Shown piece after piece: positions 50,144 through 60,178 of a DNA stretch of 64,000 bases. The position numbers were made by a program, and so were the translations under genes. Numbering within the stretch: position 1 is the stretch's first letter; each line of letters opens with the position of its first letter. The notes below the pieces were generated by a model that was given only the letters and a program-made list of their open reading frames with translations, was not told the origin of the DNA and made no database searches. This DNA is from Aequoribacter fuscus (GTDB lineage Bacteria; Pseudomonadota; Gammaproteobacteria; Pseudomonadales; Halieaceae), in assembly GCF_009910365.1 (NCBI RefSeq), contig NZ_CP036423.1, forward strand, positions 1,054,001 through 1,118,000. Direction: 5' to 3'.

Positions 50144-50249
50144 CACCTTGCGTTCCTTGCGGCAATTCACCTCATCATACCGCGATCTTGATATCGGTAA
50201 AGGGTTTAAAGATTTGTGACCGTTTTGTATGGAATGTGCGGTACGCATT

Positions 50250-50312
50250 TAGACTAAAACCGTGATAGTCTATGTTAACTTGACAGTAAGACTATGCGGC
50301 GAAGCACCGCAT
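50250..50312 (+). promoter_or_regulatory. inverted repeats upstream of the Ig-repeat lipoprotein
   Basis: TAGACTA (50250-50256) and TAGTCTA (50266-50272) form a perfect inverted repeat with a 9-base spacer, and AGACTA recurs at 50289-50294. A hairpin ATGCGG...CCGCAT follows at 50294-50312, 23 bases before the start codon. Spacing suggests an operator and a leader hairpin for the adhesin-like gene; the binding factor is unknown. Confidence 0.4.
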
Positions 50313-50335
50313 TTGGCGTGATAAGGGATCCCAAC

Positions 50336-53300
50336 ATGACGAGCACCCAAACGAAACTGACTTTTGCTAAGCGTATTTTAGGCACATTAACCACTCTGGT
50401 TCTTGTTGCCTGCGGTGGCGGAGGTGGCGGTGCTGGCTCAGGTGGCGGCTTTTTGCCCGATAACAATGGAACGCCCACGCCGTCTTACACGCTGACGGTA
50501 TCAGGTAAGAATGCTGGCGGTACCACAACTAACGAGTTCTCGGCCTCCAGTCCCCTGACAATTGAGGTCCTGGTAGAAGACACGTCAACCAATACCGCGT
50601 CGGTTGTGTCTGGGGCCGTGGTTGAGTTGCAATCCACTGTTGGAACAATTACCCCTGCGAACGCCTCGGCGTTGACTAATGCTGCTGGTATTGCCGAATT
50701 TACCTTGGGGTTTAATCAAGAAGAGGGCGCGGGAACAGTCACCGCCAGCTATGTAGTAGATGGAACAACCTACAGCGGCACGTTTAATGTTCAGTCAATC
50801 ATCGAGCCCTCGAATGAGCCCGTCATCACACTGAGCCTTGCGGCCACGAACAGCACTGGCGATACGGTAACAACCCTGTCACAACGCTCTCCAGCAACGT
50901 TGACGGCATCTTTCTTATCTACCCTCGACGGTGTGGCGACACCCATCAGCGGCGAGCTAGTAACGATTAATACAAATGTAGGTGATGTTAGCCCTAGTAA
51001 CAATACGGCGCTGACCGATGCCAATGGCGATGCGGTTTTCACCGTCTCTTTTAATGGCACTGAAGGTGCTGGCTCGGTCGGTGTTACTGCGTCCTTGGAC
51101 GGCGTGGCGTACACGGATACGTTAAATTTACAAGCGGCAGCAACAAATATGAACTACCAGTTGGCGCTATATCAATCGGATGGTGTGACCCCGTTGAATG
51201 GCGCCAGCTTTACGGCAGACAGCCCACTGAGTTTTGTTGCTACATTGGAGGATGTTAGCACGGGAGTTGCGGTGCCGGTCAAAAGCGAATTGGTGCTTGC
51301 GAACGCTACTATTGGTAATTTGAGCCAGGCGAGTGCTCTAACCGATTTAGCGGGAGAGGCGAGATTTACGCTAAATGCAGGGGGCGTTATCGGTGCGGGC
51401 GTTGTCTCGGCCAGCTTTGAGACCCCCCTTGGTGCAGTAACGACCCAGGCTAACGTGGCGGTTACGTCAAACGCGGCTGTAAGTTATACCATCAATATTA
51501 CCAATGGGAGTAACGGTTGGGTATTCAGTGATGCGAATCCTCTGACTTTGGACGTAACGGTGTCGGCTACGGATGCATCTGATTTGTCGGGTTTGCTTGT
51601 TACACTTACTACTGATCTTGGCCTTGTGGTAGGGAATGGTAGTGCGATTCTTCAGGAAGTTTCTGGCGTGTATACAGCTCGTTTCACCGTGAATTATGCC
51701 AATGTGGTGGGTGCAGGTACATTGACGGCCTCTTTTAGTAGCGCCCAGGAAACCTACATAGATACTCAGTCCGTTGAGACCATTGCTGCAGAAGCCTATA
51801 GATTGACTATTATCCAAGACGTTACGATAGTGACCCCGGGAAGTCCCATGACATTAATCGTACGGTTGGATGACGCAGATGGAGCCTCAAAATCAAATCA
51901 AACGGTTAGCCTGAATAGCACAATTGGTGCGTTGTCCCGAAGTACTGGCGTGACGGACTCAGCGGGTGAGACTGAGTTTTTGTTGAGCTATGATGGTGCT
52001 TCTGGTGATGGTCTAGTCACTGCGACTTACACTGAGAACGGCAATACCTATACCCAGAGCTTACGTGTTGTGATAGCCGGTGCTCCTTACAAACTCTCTG
52101 ACGTCACATTCTCAGATTTCAACACCAACCCGATTGCTGATGCAATTATTTCATCAACTGATCCATATCGCAAAATTACAGCGAGAGTTACTTTGACTGA
52201 TTTAGGCGGAAATGCACTGGCAAATCGCTTGATTCAGTTTGTGAGTGCAAAAGGCCAACTTAGCCCGACCGATGGCTACGTATTGACTGATGCAACAGGC
52301 GTTGCAGAGATAACCATAGCCTACACCGATGACATAATCTCAGGCATTGGCGAGCTGAGTGCAAGTTATGTTTCGGCTCTGGGTGCCGTATCGGTAGTGG
52401 CTGATGTACAAGCGGTTGCACCTAATTTGTTGATAGGAACGATTGATGGCATCAACTTTACTGAGGCGGATCTTGCATCAACCCCAGCTTCGGGTAGTTT
52501 GGTGAACCAGGGTTCCGCGGTGTTGCAATTGGATATCGTAAATTCGGATTTGGATATTACCAATGCGAGTGATGCGGATCGGATCAAGTCAGCCCAGGTT
52601 GTGGCCTTCAGTTCGTACTGCTTGGATAACGGTTTAGCGACGCTATCCCCTGCGAGTCCGATCACGACCAGCTCAGGTCAGTTAAGCGCGACCTACACGG
52701 CAGGTGCTGGTTGTACTGGTGATGACGAGGTGCTTGCTACGCTGCAGTTTGGTGGCAGCGCGACTGCTCAGACTGCATCGCAAGTACTGACCATTGCCGC
52801 GGCCGTCGAAGCTGTGTCGATTGAGGCCGTCGATGTGACTCCCACAACGCTGGCCATCGCTGGTACGGGCGCCTTGAGTAACGTGTCTGAAACGGCGGTG
52901 GCGCAATTCCGTGTGGTGGATGGCAACGGCGCACCGGTACAGGGTGAGACGGTCAACTTCTCTTTGTCGTCTACTGTAGGTGGACTGGCGTTGAACGCAG
53001 CATCTGCTGTCAGTGGCGCCGATGGTTTACTGAGTGTCACATTGAATTCAGGCAATGTACCTACAAGTACGGTGATTACGGCTGAGCTCGATTCGACCGC
53101 CCAGCTCGCTTCTTCCGCCGTTGTGACGGTATCGACTGCAATTCCTGATCAAAATTCATTTACGATTTTTTCAGATAACTTGTCGGTGTCACAGGCATAC
53201 CCCGCAGTGAACCAAACATCGAATATCTCGGTCCGTTTGGCTGATCGTTACAATAATGTGGTGCCCGATGGTTCGGTTGTATACTTTACGACGGAATACG

Positions 53301-54169
53301 GCGCCATCGACGCAAGCTGCTCTATCGTAGCGGGTGAGTGCTCGGTGGTGTGGCGTTCACAAGCACCCAAACCCATCGGTAGCAACTTATCAACAGTGGA
53401 CTGTCCCGATTACGATAACGATGGGGATGGAGTCGCCAACAACGATGATGTTGGTACCTTCGATCCTTGTCCCACCTCGAGTCTAACAGGTATAGAACAG
53501 GGCTCTCGAACCACAATACTAGCGACAACCACAGGTGAAGAAAGCTTTTTGGATGTGGATGGCGATGGTTTGATGAGTGATTTCCTGAATGAATTCATCG
53601 ATGCTCAGCATGATCTTGGCGAGCCTTATTTGGACGCGAACGAGGATGGTGCTTACCAGATCAATGAATTCTTCGTGGATGACGATAGCTCCGGTTCTCG
53701 TGAAGACGGAGACAATCTCTACACCGGTATCGGCTGTACCGCGGCGACCTTGAACAGTGGCGAGTGCACCGGAACGACCTTGTCTGTGTTTGATAATATC
53801 GCGCTGGTGCTATCACCTTCGGACAATCTTTATATTGCATTAGTTGACATAGGTGCGACACCTGACTCGTCGGTATTGGTTGAACCCGGAGTCGACACTG
53901 TAGCGGCAGGTAGTTATGTAGCGTACTTCTCTGATCAATATAACAACCAGCCGGCGAATGGTGCGACCATCACGGTAAGCGCAACGGGAGATTGCTCGAT
54001 CGTATCACCGACGACATTCACCGTGCCAAACAATAACGCTGCAAACGCCTACCGAATCGGTATCGAGATTGCGTCAGTGGCGGCAACGGCGGGTGCTGAT
54101 ACTGTGAGTGTCTCGATTGCTAACCCCGGTGCGGCGGCGGTGACCCAGACCTTCACTTGTATCCCCTAG
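50336..54169 (+). CDS. giant Ig-like-repeat lipoprotein with calcium-binding loops
   Basis: This is a 1277-residue exported lipoprotein. The signal peptide ends LVAC, followed by a Gly6 stretch and GAGSGGG, a flexible tether. About seven Ig-like (Big_1/invasin-type) domains follow; each has the pattern of a strand motif such as VSGAVVELQST, then LTNAAGIAEFTLGF, then GAGTVTASYV. The C-terminal quarter has thrombospondin type-3-like calcium loops (DYDNDGDGVANNDD) and a canonical EF-hand loop DANEDGAYQINE at 1100-1111. AAGGG precedes ATG 50336. Likely a cell-surface adhesin or scaffold. It stands alone and is followed by a strong terminator. Confidence 0.85.
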   Translation: MTSTQTKLTFAKRILGTLTTLVLVACGGGGGGAGSGGGFLPDNNGTPTPSYTLTVSGKNAGGTTTNEFSASSPLTIEVLVEDTSTNTASVVSGAVVELQSTVGTITPANASALTNAAGIAEFTLGFNQEEGAGTVTASYVVDGTTYSGTFNVQSIIEPSNEPVITLSLAATNSTGDTVTTLSQRSPATLTASFLSTLDGVATPISGELVTINTNVGDVSPSNNTALTDANGDAVFTVSFNGTEGAGSVGVTASLDGVAYTDTLNLQAAATNMNYQLALYQSDGVTPLNGASFTADSPLSFVATLEDVSTGVAVPVKSELVLANATIGNLSQASALTDLAGEARFTLNAGGVIGAGVVSASFETPLGAVTTQANVAVTSNAAVSYTINITNGSNGWVFSDANPLTLDVTVSATDASDLSGLLVTLTTDLGLVVGNGSAILQEVSGVYTARFTVNYANVVGAGTLTASFSSAQETYIDTQSVETIAAEAYRLTIIQDVTIVTPGSPMTLIVRLDDADGASKSNQTVSLNSTIGALSRSTGVTDSAGETEFLLSYDGASGDGLVTATYTENGNTYTQSLRVVIAGAPYKLSDVTFSDFNTNPIADAIISSTDPYRKITARVTLTDLGGNALANRLIQFVSAKGQLSPTDGYVLTDATGVAEITIAYTDDIISGIGELSASYVSALGAVSVVADVQAVAPNLLIGTIDGINFTEADLASTPASGSLVNQGSAVLQLDIVNSDLDITNASDADRIKSAQVVAFSSYCLDNGLATLSPASPITTSSGQLSATYTAGAGCTGDDEVLATLQFGGSATAQTASQVLTIAAAVEAVSIEAVDVTPTTLAIAGTGALSNVSETAVAQFRVVDGNGAPVQGETVNFSLSSTVGGLALNAASAVSGADGLLSVTLNSGNVPTSTVITAELDSTAQLASSAVVTVSTAIPDQNSFTIFSDNLSVSQAYPAVNQTSNISVRLADRYNNVVPDGSVVYFTTEYGAIDASCSIVAGECSVVWRSQAPKPIGSNLSTVDCPDYDNDGDGVANNDDVGTFDPCPTSSLTGIEQGSRTTILATTTGEESFLDVDGDGLMSDFLNEFIDAQHDLGEPYLDANEDGAYQINEFFVDDDSSGSREDGDNLYTGIGCTAATLNSGECTGTTLSVFDNIALVLSPSDNLYIALVDIGATPDSSVLVEPGVDTVAAGSYVAYFSDQYNNQPANGATITVSATGDCSIVSPTTFTVPNNNAANAYRIGIEIASVAATAGADTVSVSIANPGAAAVTQTFTCIP

Positions 54170-54189
54170 GTATTGATAGATTTACTGTA

Positions 54190-54215
54190 AGCCGAGCTTA
54201 GTGCTCGGCTTTTTT
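54190..54215 (+). terminator. terminator of the Ig-repeat lipoprotein gene
   Basis: AGCCGAGC-TTAGT-GCTCGGCT followed by TTTTT lies 21 bases after the stop codon: a strong rho-independent terminator. Confidence 0.93.
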
Positions 54216-54255
54216 ATAGGGCGAAAGTTTCTGGATCTGTGGTAGCATCTGCGGC

Positions 54256-55149
54256 ATGACGACACTGCACCCACAACAAGAATTTCAAAAGCTTGCCTAT
54301 CTTGAGGCGCTGGGTATTCAGCCGTTGGTCTTGGTGCGCCAGCCCGCATGCGGTGCGATACTGCCCAGAGCTGTGCCCCTGGCTAGCAAATCTGGGTCAG
54401 CGACCACTATCGCTTCTGCGGCGTCACCGGAGGCTAAGAAGTCGCACGAAGGGGAGAGGTCTGTTGAGGTTGGCAACCCTACTGCCAGCTTAGCAGCCGT
54501 GCGGGAGTCGCTGATGGGGACCCAAAATCAATTTGAGTCTCGACCTTCACCGAAGCCTGAGTTGGCAGCCCAGCGGCCACGAGCAGAAACGACGTCCTCG
54601 ATGGTGGTGCCACAGACAAGCGACCAAGTTGTCGAGGCAGAGGACTCGTCGTTCAGTGAAAATCCCAGTGCCAGTGCCAGTGCCAGTGCCAGTGCCAGTG
54701 CTGAAGAAACCGTTTTGCCCTCTAAATTCACGGCGCTCGTTTATGCGCATGCAGACGTTACCTTAGTGGCGGTGGGCGCACAATTGCAGGCTCAACACTG
54801 GGCACTGTCAAAGAATATCAGTTTAGCTTGCCATGCCGCGAATTCGGTTCAGTCGGATACGTCAGCCTTACCCAGCGTACTGGAATTTCATTGGCCGATG
54901 CCGGGCGTATCCGCCAACGAATCTAATGCGGCTAAATCCGCTTTTGCTGGCTTTTTAAGCAAGCATACGGCTCAGAGTGATACCCGAGTCTTGTTGCTTG
55001 GTGATTTAAGCCAACAACTTGCCCAAGTGTTTGTTCAGCATGCCGCAGATAAGCAGATCTTGATAGGCCCTAGTCTAGACGCCATGATGACGGATCAGTC
55101 CCTTAAGCGTTCGTTGTGGCAAGACTTGATCGCTAACGGATTTGCGTGA
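54256..55149 (+). CDS. HolD-like protein (possible DNA polymerase III psi subunit) with an inserted low-complexity linker
   Basis: This is a 297-residue protein. The N-terminus (FQKLAYLEALGIQPLVLVRQ) and C-terminus (GPSLDAMMTDQSLKRSLWQDL) resemble, at a distance, the ends of E. coli HolD, and rimI follows with a 4-base overlap as holD-rimI do in E. coli. Between them lies a disordered Ser/Ala/Glu-rich linker of roughly 100 residues including (Ser-Ala)6. HolD is only about 137 residues, so the extra length is the linker plus a longer middle. Similarity is weak, so the name is a hypothesis; it could also be an unrelated gammaproteobacterial family. Confidence 0.55.
   Translation: MTTLHPQQEFQKLAYLEALGIQPLVLVRQPACGAILPRAVPLASKSGSATTIASAASPEAKKSHEGERSVEVGNPTASLAAVRESLMGTQNQFESRPSPKPELAAQRPRAETTSSMVVPQTSDQVVEAEDSSFSENPSASASASASASAEETVLPSKFTALVYAHADVTLVAVGAQLQAQHWALSKNISLACHAANSVQSDTSALPSVLEFHWPMPGVSANESNAAKSAFAGFLSKHTAQSDTRVLLLGDLSQQLAQVFVQHAADKQILIGPSLDAMMTDQSLKRSLWQDLIANGFA
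54667..54702 (+). repeat. hexanucleotide tandem repeat (AGTGCC)5 AGTGCT
   Basis: Six units encode (Ser-Ala)6 inside the HolD-like gene. Because the unit is two codons, slippage would change linker length without breaking the frame. The sharing of one codon pair at every unit suggests recent expansion. Confidence 0.95.
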
Positions 55150-55607
55150 GCGTGATTTTGGTTCAAGCGGGTCTGTCGGATCTAGAGGCTCTGGCAAATC
55201 TTGCGAGAGAGTGTGGCGAGTCGCGCTGGACCGAGGAAACGTTTTACCCCGGTTGCAGAGGTGACGAAAACGAAATTGTGCTGGTGCTGAAAGAAGCCTC
55301 GGAGATTATCGCCTACGCCGTCATGGCCAAAGAGTACGATAGCTGTGCGCTCTATAACATTGGCGTCAGCCCCCTGAAACGCAGGCAGGGCCTCGCGGCG
55401 CGTCTGCTGTTAGAAGGACTGGCTTGGGGGCAAAATCAAGACTGCGATCGCTGTTTGCTGGAAGTGCGAGCGTCCAACGCAGGTGCCATACGTCTTTACG
55501 AAGGGCTAGGCTTTGTTCACGATGGCCTGCGAAAGCGCTATTATCCCAACCCCGACGGTAGCCGCGAAGATGCGGTGCTCATGTCAAAGCATTTGGAGAC
55601 ACAATGA
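55146..55607 (+). CDS. rimI: ribosomal protein S18 alanine N-acetyltransferase
   Basis: RimI is a GNAT enzyme acetylating the N-terminus of ribosomal protein S18 and other Ala-starting proteins. It has 153 residues. ALYNIGVSPLKRRQGLAARLL holds the acetyl-CoA motif RRQGLA, followed by LEVRASNAGAIRLYEGLGF, the hallmark of RimI; RKRYYPNPDGSREDAVLM is the conserved end. GTG 55146 overlaps the stop of the preceding gene. It overlaps the next gene by four bases. Confidence 0.95.
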   Translation: MSVILVQAGLSDLEALANLARECGESRWTEETFYPGCRGDENEIVLVLKEASEIIAYAVMAKEYDSCALYNIGVSPLKRRQGLAARLLLEGLAWGQNQDCDRCLLEVRASNAGAIRLYEGLGFVHDGLRKRYYPNPDGSREDAVLMSKHLETQ

Positions 55608-56014
55608 GAGTACTTGAAACGCAGTGGTGGCGTCTTGGCTTGCCCGATGAATGGAATGCCGAACAAGACGACGAAAGTATTCTGATTACCGACCGAGATG
55701 AGGTGGGTACCATCGAGATTAGTCACTTAATAGCTGAGCCGGGCGAAGCGCAACTGAGTATTGAAGAGCTGGCTAAGTTGAACGCCGAGCATGATAACTT
55801 AGAGTGGAGTAGCTGTTGTTGCGGCGATTTTGATGGGGTGGAAACTGTGTACCTGGAGGATGGCGCTGCGATTCGCGAGTGGTGGTTGCGTGCTCAAAGT
55901 TTAACTTTGTTTGTGACCTACGTCTGCGATGAAGAGAACCGAGGTCTTGATGACGCCATAGTCGACGAGATCTTAGACGGTCTAGAGCTGGTTGTTGAGT
56001 CGCTTAACGAATAA
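55604..56014 (+). CDS. conserved hypothetical protein, unknown function
   Basis: This is a 136-residue acidic protein without signal peptide or membrane segment. It starts four bases before the rimI stop, so it is coupled to rimI. It contains [28 protein letters not shown], here the first beta-rich part (residues 14-41), and a CCC run in [10 protein letters not shown]. The C-terminus ([14 protein letters not shown]) is helical. I do not recognise the family. Its 3' end overlaps the rnfE 3' end by 11 bases on the opposite strand. Confidence 0.75.
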   Translation: MRVLETQWWRLGLPDEWNAEQDDESILITDRDEVGTIEISHLIAEPGEAQLSIEELAKLNAEHDNLEWSSCCCGDFDGVETVYLEDGAAIREWWLRAQSLTLFVTYVCDEENRGLDDAIVDEILDGLELVVESLNE

Positions 56015-56711
56015 CGCCGGTCACGCGAGCGCGTTTGCTACCTGCTTCGATCGCGCCTTGTTTGGTTTGTTTATCGGCAAAATGCTGGTCTAGCCTATTT
56101 TTGAGGGCGATAAGTAAGCCCGTAAAAATAAACGCGCCCGGTGGTAATACTGCTAACAAAAAGGGCTCGTAGTCTTCAAAAACGACCCAACGCCAAGTTG
56201 CCGCTTGGGGTCCGAACAACAATTGCATATCTGCGAAGAGGATACCTGTGCCTAACAGCTCTCGAATCGCGCCCAACACAACTAATACCAGGGCAAAACC
56301 GAATCCCATCATCAAGCCATCGTAGGCTGCAGGTAATAAGGCATTTTTACTGGCAAATGCCTCGGCTCGTCCGAGAATAGCGCAGTTCGTCGTAATCAGT
56401 GGTAAAAAGATGCCCAGAACCTCATAAAGTTCGAAGCTGTACGCTTGCATCAATAACTCAGTGCAAGTAACAGCCGAGGCGATAATGAGCACGAAGACCG
56501 GCAGTCGAATGGCATTACTGACGATGTTACGAACCAGTGATACCGATAGGTTGGAGACGACTAACACGAATAACGTCGCCAGACCTAGGCCAAGTGCATT
56601 TGCGATAGTGGTGCTGACCGCCAGCAGAGGACATAAACCCAGCAGTTGAACGAGCGCGGGATTGTTGCTCCACAGGCCCTTAAGTGTAAGGTCTTTAAGG
56701 TCACTCCGCAT
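56004..56711 (-). CDS. rnfE: electron transport complex subunit RnfE
   Basis: RnfE is a membrane subunit of the Rnf complex, which couples electron flow between ferredoxin and NADH to ion pumping and in E. coli (Rsx) also reduces SoxR. It has 235 residues and about six membrane helices. [23 protein letters not shown] is the family start, and [19 protein letters not shown] carries the cysteine that, with the one in RnfA, binds an intramembrane iron-sulfur cluster. Last gene of rnfABCDGE; the nth gene that often follows is absent. Confidence 0.95.
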   Translation of the reverse strand: MRSDLKDLTLKGLWSNNPALVQLLGLCPLLAVSTTIANALGLGLATLFVLVVSNLSVSLVRNIVSNAIRLPVFVLIIASAVTCTELLMQAYSFELYEVLGIFLPLITTNCAILGRAEAFASKNALLPAAYDGLMMGFGFALVLVVLGAIRELLGTGILFADMQLLFGPQAATWRWVVFEDYEPFLLAVLPPGAFIFTGLLIALKNRLDQHFADKQTKQGAIEAGSKRARVTGVIR

Positions 56712-57432
56712 AGGTGGCTCCTTTGATCGGGTTTGTTGGAGCGCCCAGTTGGCTTATGAGTTTTTCCCTTATCGAATCTTCAGTCAGTGTGATATCGCTC
56801 AGGACGTCAGGTAAGGGCGACCCGAACAAAATCTGATAGTTATCCTGGGCGTAGATCAATGTACTGTACACCCCGCGGATCACGGCACGAGGTGTGATGG
56901 TGGCTCCGGTAAATTGATCGAAAGAGCCGCCGTCTTTTTTTACGGTCCAAGCGTTTACCTGCGTGTTCGACAGCGATTTGCCCAAAAAGCCGTCAATCCA
57001 GGGTGATTTGTTGCGTTGTATTTTATCGCCAAGCCCGGGCGTTTCTTTATGGGCCAGGACTCTTACGCCGGTAATGGCCAGTGTGTTATCGACACCGACC
57101 AGTAACTCGATGTCGCCGCTGTATCCCTCGGGTGTTCGGATTGGAATGATGACCCCTACCACCATTCCATTGCTGAGGGCGCGCAGGATTTTTGTTCCCG
57201 GAGCAATGAACCGAGTGCCAGTGGCGCTAGAGACCTCGAAGCTCTCATCGAGAATGGGGTCGAGGTAATAGTCGGGAGGCATAACTTCAGCCAGTGCTTG
57301 CGCTCTGGCTTTGGCTTTGGCTTGAGCGATGGGTTCCGCGGTTTTCGCTTGAGTGAAGGCTAGAACGAACGCACAAATAGCCGCGAAGACCGCCAAGGCC
57401 ACACCATGCTGAATAACCGACCGAGCCATCAT
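56701..57432 (-). CDS. rnfG: electron transport complex subunit RnfG
   Basis: RnfG is a periplasm-facing flavoprotein with one N-terminal membrane helix ([17 protein letters not shown]). It has 243 residues. The FMN-binding domain has the covalent attachment motif [11 protein letters not shown], where the second Thr carries FMN, and [11 protein letters not shown] is a conserved family segment. It overlaps rnfE by 11 bases and rnfD by 4, indicating coupled expression. Confidence 0.96.
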   Translation of the reverse strand: MMARSVIQHGVALAVFAAICAFVLAFTQAKTAEPIAQAKAKARAQALAEVMPPDYYLDPILDESFEVSSATGTRFIAPGTKILRALSNGMVVGVIIPIRTPEGYSGDIELLVGVDNTLAITGVRVLAHKETPGLGDKIQRNKSPWIDGFLGKSLSNTQVNAWTVKKDGGSFDQFTGATITPRAVIRGVYSTLIYAQDNYQILFGSPLPDVLSDITLTEDSIREKLISQLGAPTNPIKGATYAE

Positions 57433-58457
57433 TTTTCACTGTCCCGCGCTTGTTGCCCGTAGGGCTTAGGTTGAGTGTAGTAGTCGATGAAGGGCGCTGC
57501 AAAATTCATCAGTAATACCGCAAACGCTACTGCATCAGGGTAAGAACCCCAGACACGAATGCAGTAAACGAGCAGCCCCACCAGTGCGCCAAAAATTAAG
57601 CGACCTAAATTAGATGTCGCGCCAGAAACCGGGTCCGTGATGATAAAAAACGCGCCCAACATGGTGGCACCGCTTAACCAGTGGAATAATGGCGAGCCAC
57701 CGCTCGCGGAAGACCCTCCGTCGTAGAATAAGGCGCTCATCAATCCAAGGGTAGAGAGCATTCCCACCGGCGCATGCCAGTTAAAGATTTTTTGCTGCAA
57801 AAGCCACAAACCGCCGGCGAGAAACGCCAAGTTAATCCACTCCCACCCGACGCCCGAGAAACGACCAAATTGTGGATATTGTTGCCAAAGCGCGCTCACC
57901 ATAAGACCGTCATTTTGTCTCATGAGGTCCAAAGGTGTCGCCATGGTGACAGCGTCGTAGGTCTCTGAACCCATGGCGGCTAGAACACTATCCCAAATCC
58001 CTGGGGTGGTAGCCAGTGAGCTCGGCGCGGTCCACTGTGTCATATGGACAGGAAACGAAATAAGCAGCACGACGTAACCGACCATAGCGGGATTGAACGG
58101 GTTATGTCCTAGACCGCCAAACACATGTTTGGCCAGACCAATGGCTGCTATCGTACCAATCGCGATTAACCACCAGGGTGAGTAGGGCGGTAGGGCAAGT
58201 GCCAGTAATACAGCGGTTACCGCTGCGCTGTAGTCTCTGAGAGACCGTATGACTGGGCGATCGCGCATGCTCAGACATAACGACTCGCATACGACGGCAC
58301 TCACGCAGGCGATGAGAATATTGGTGAATACACCGGGCCCAAAAAAATGCGCCATGGCGATAATGCCCGGCACCAAGGCCAGCAACACTCGGAGCATGAT
58401 TTCTTCGGTGGATCGAGCAGTACGTAGGTGCGGTGACGACACTTGCTGCAGCATCAT
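57429..58457 (-). CDS. rnfD: electron transport complex subunit RnfD
   Basis: RnfD is a 342-residue membrane protein with about nine helices and a covalently bound FMN. The attachment site is the Thr of SGATMLGAFFIITDPVSGAT. LGHNPFNPAMVGYV is another family hallmark. It overlaps rnfC and rnfG by four bases each. Confidence 0.96.
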   Translation of the reverse strand: MMLQQVSSPHLRTARSTEEIMLRVLLALVPGIIAMAHFFGPGVFTNILIACVSAVVCESLCLSMRDRPVIRSLRDYSAAVTAVLLALALPPYSPWWLIAIGTIAAIGLAKHVFGGLGHNPFNPAMVGYVVLLISFPVHMTQWTAPSSLATTPGIWDSVLAAMGSETYDAVTMATPLDLMRQNDGLMVSALWQQYPQFGRFSGVGWEWINLAFLAGGLWLLQQKIFNWHAPVGMLSTLGLMSALFYDGGSSASGGSPLFHWLSGATMLGAFFIITDPVSGATSNLGRLIFGALVGLLVYCIRVWGSYPDAVAFAVLLMNFAAPFIDYYTQPKPYGQQARDSEK

Positions 58458-60178
58458 TCTGGGCGCTCCTGTGTCTGTTCTTGCTTAGCCTTCTCGCTTG
58501 CCAAGAGGCGCTCCAGGCGTTGAACACTAGCGGAAAGAGCGGTGAGTACTTTTTCCTCTTTCCCACTGACGTGCGCCTGCTCTAAACCAAATTTTGCGCG
58601 TTCGAGCTTAGCTGTGAGTTCTTCAATTTTACTGTGCAGTGAATTGGGTTCGCCGTTTTGCTGCAGTCGAGTTTTTTTGGCTTTCGCTCTCTCTATTGCA
58701 GCCTGAACCGGGTCTGCCTCGCCAGCAAAGCGAGAGTCTTGCTCTGCCTTGGCTTTCGCCTCGGCTTTACGCGCAGCACGCGTTGCTTCACGCTCCGCAG
58801 CGTCTCTCTCTAAACGCGCCAGACGCGCTTCAAAGCGAGTTTTGGCGATGTCCGCTTGACGCTGTTCGATCGACTTTTCTTTGATCTCGGCTTTCGCGGC
58901 TCGGTAAAATTGGACCAAAGGTAAAGCACTTGGGCAGACGTACGCGCACGCGCCGCACTCGATACAGTCAGCTAAATTATGGGCGTCTAGTTGCTCATGG
59001 TTTTGGCTTTTAGCATACCAATAGAGCTGTTGTGGCAGCAGCGACGCGGGGCAGACGTCGGCGCAGTGCCCGCATCGAATACAGGGTTGGCTCTGAGTGT
59101 CGCTTGCGAGCTCAGTTTTGCTGGGTGCTAAAATGCAGTTTGTTGTTTTGACAATGGGCACCCTCAGATCGGGTAAAGTAAAGCCCATGAGAGGCCCACC
59201 CATAATGACTTTTTGGCTTTGTTCTCGGGTGTAGCCCCCGTGCTGCAAAAGGTGTTCGACGGGTGTTCCAAGTCGCACCTCGTAGTTGCCTTTGCCGGTA
59301 ATACATTCACCCGTGAGTGTCGTGATGCGTGATATTAGGGGTTGCCCATGCAAGACCGCTTGCGCAATCGCTGTGGCGGTTGCGACATTCTGGCACACGA
59401 TGCCAAGGTCAGCTGGAATACCGTCTCGGGGCACTTGCTTGCCCGTCAGTAGCTCTATGAGTTGTTTTTCACCGCCCGATGGATACATGGTAGGAACGCT
59501 TATCACCCTCCAGTCTCGATGTTCGCAGGCAGAGCGAACGGCCTCGGTAGCCTCAGGTTTATTGTCTTCTATGCCGATGAGCACTCTCTGCGCGCCAGTG
59601 ATGTGCTGCAAGATGTTAATGCCTTGCTCTAACAAATCACTTCGCTCGCGCATCAGTCGATCGTCAGCCGTGATATACGGTTCGCATTCCACACCGTTAA
59701 TGATGAGCGTATCTATGTGGTCACTATTTAGCTTGTAAGCGCTAGGGAAGCCCGCTCCGCCAAGGCCGGCAATACCATGGTCGCGTATGAGTCCCAGTAG
59801 TTTAGTCCTCTCGTAGGTCTGCCAGTTCGGGTGAGGTGTGATCGCTACTGCCTCGTCGTGCCCGTCTGTCTCAATGACGATACAGGTATCACTCAGGCCC
59901 GATGGGTGAGCCACTATCCGCGGTTCAATGGCGACAACATAGCCCGAACTCGAAGCGTGGACGGCGGCGCTCAATGGGCCGTCGGCGTGGGCAATAAGTT
60001 CACCTTTCCGCACTCGTTGGCCAACATTAACCGCCGGTTTAGCGGGTGCGCCGATGTGCTGTGAGACGGGTAGAATCAAATAGGATGGCAGAGGTGCCGC
60101 TTGAATCGCGGAAGTATTCGATTCGCTTTTGCGTTCTTCAGGGTGTATGCCGCCGTGAAAACTGTAGATTGCGTTCAT
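58454..60178 (-). CDS. rnfC: electron transport complex subunit RnfC
   Basis: RnfC is the peripheral NADH- and FMN-binding subunit, with 574 residues. [11 protein letters not shown] is the nucleotide-binding loop. Two [4Fe-4S] motifs are visible: [12 protein letters not shown] and [12 protein letters not shown]. The last 130 residues form a charged Ala/Lys/Glu/Arg-rich coiled coil, as in other gammaproteobacterial RnfC proteins, which vary greatly in length there. It overlaps rnfB and rnfD by 4 bases. Confidence 0.96.
   Translation of the reverse strand: MNAIYSFHGGIHPEERKSESNTSAIQAAPLPSYLILPVSQHIGAPAKPAVNVGQRVRKGELIAHADGPLSAAVHASSSGYVVAIEPRIVAHPSGLSDTCIVIETDGHDEAVAITPHPNWQTYERTKLLGLIRDHGIAGLGGAGFPSAYKLNSDHIDTLIINGVECEPYITADDRLMRERSDLLEQGINILQHITGAQRVLIGIEDNKPEATEAVRSACEHRDWRVISVPTMYPSGGEKQLIELLTGKQVPRDGIPADLGIVCQNVATATAIAQAVLHGQPLISRITTLTGECITGKGNYEVRLGTPVEHLLQHGGYTREQSQKVIMGGPLMGFTLPDLRVPIVKTTNCILAPSKTELASDTQSQPCIRCGHCADVCPASLLPQQLYWYAKSQNHEQLDAHNLADCIECGACAYVCPSALPLVQFYRAAKAEIKEKSIEQRQADIAKTRFEARLARLERDAAEREATRAARKAEAKAKAEQDSRFAGEADPVQAAIERAKAKKTRLQQNGEPNSLHSKIEELTAKLERAKFGLEQAHVSGKEEKVLTALSASVQRLERLLASEKAKQEQTQERPE

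Noticed and set aside
50791-53861. Several antisense frames of 60-116 codons within the Ig-repeat gene
   Set aside because: They mirror the codon pattern of the long sense frame and have no start signals.
54667-54702. The hexanucleotide array as a CRISPR or phase-variable switch
   Set aside because: Units are 6 bp without spacers, and slippage would not change the reading frame.
54528-54766. Alternative frames over the hexanucleotide repeat on both strands
   Set aside because: They exist only because the repeat is open in all frames; they lack ribosome binding sites and overlap the main coding frame.
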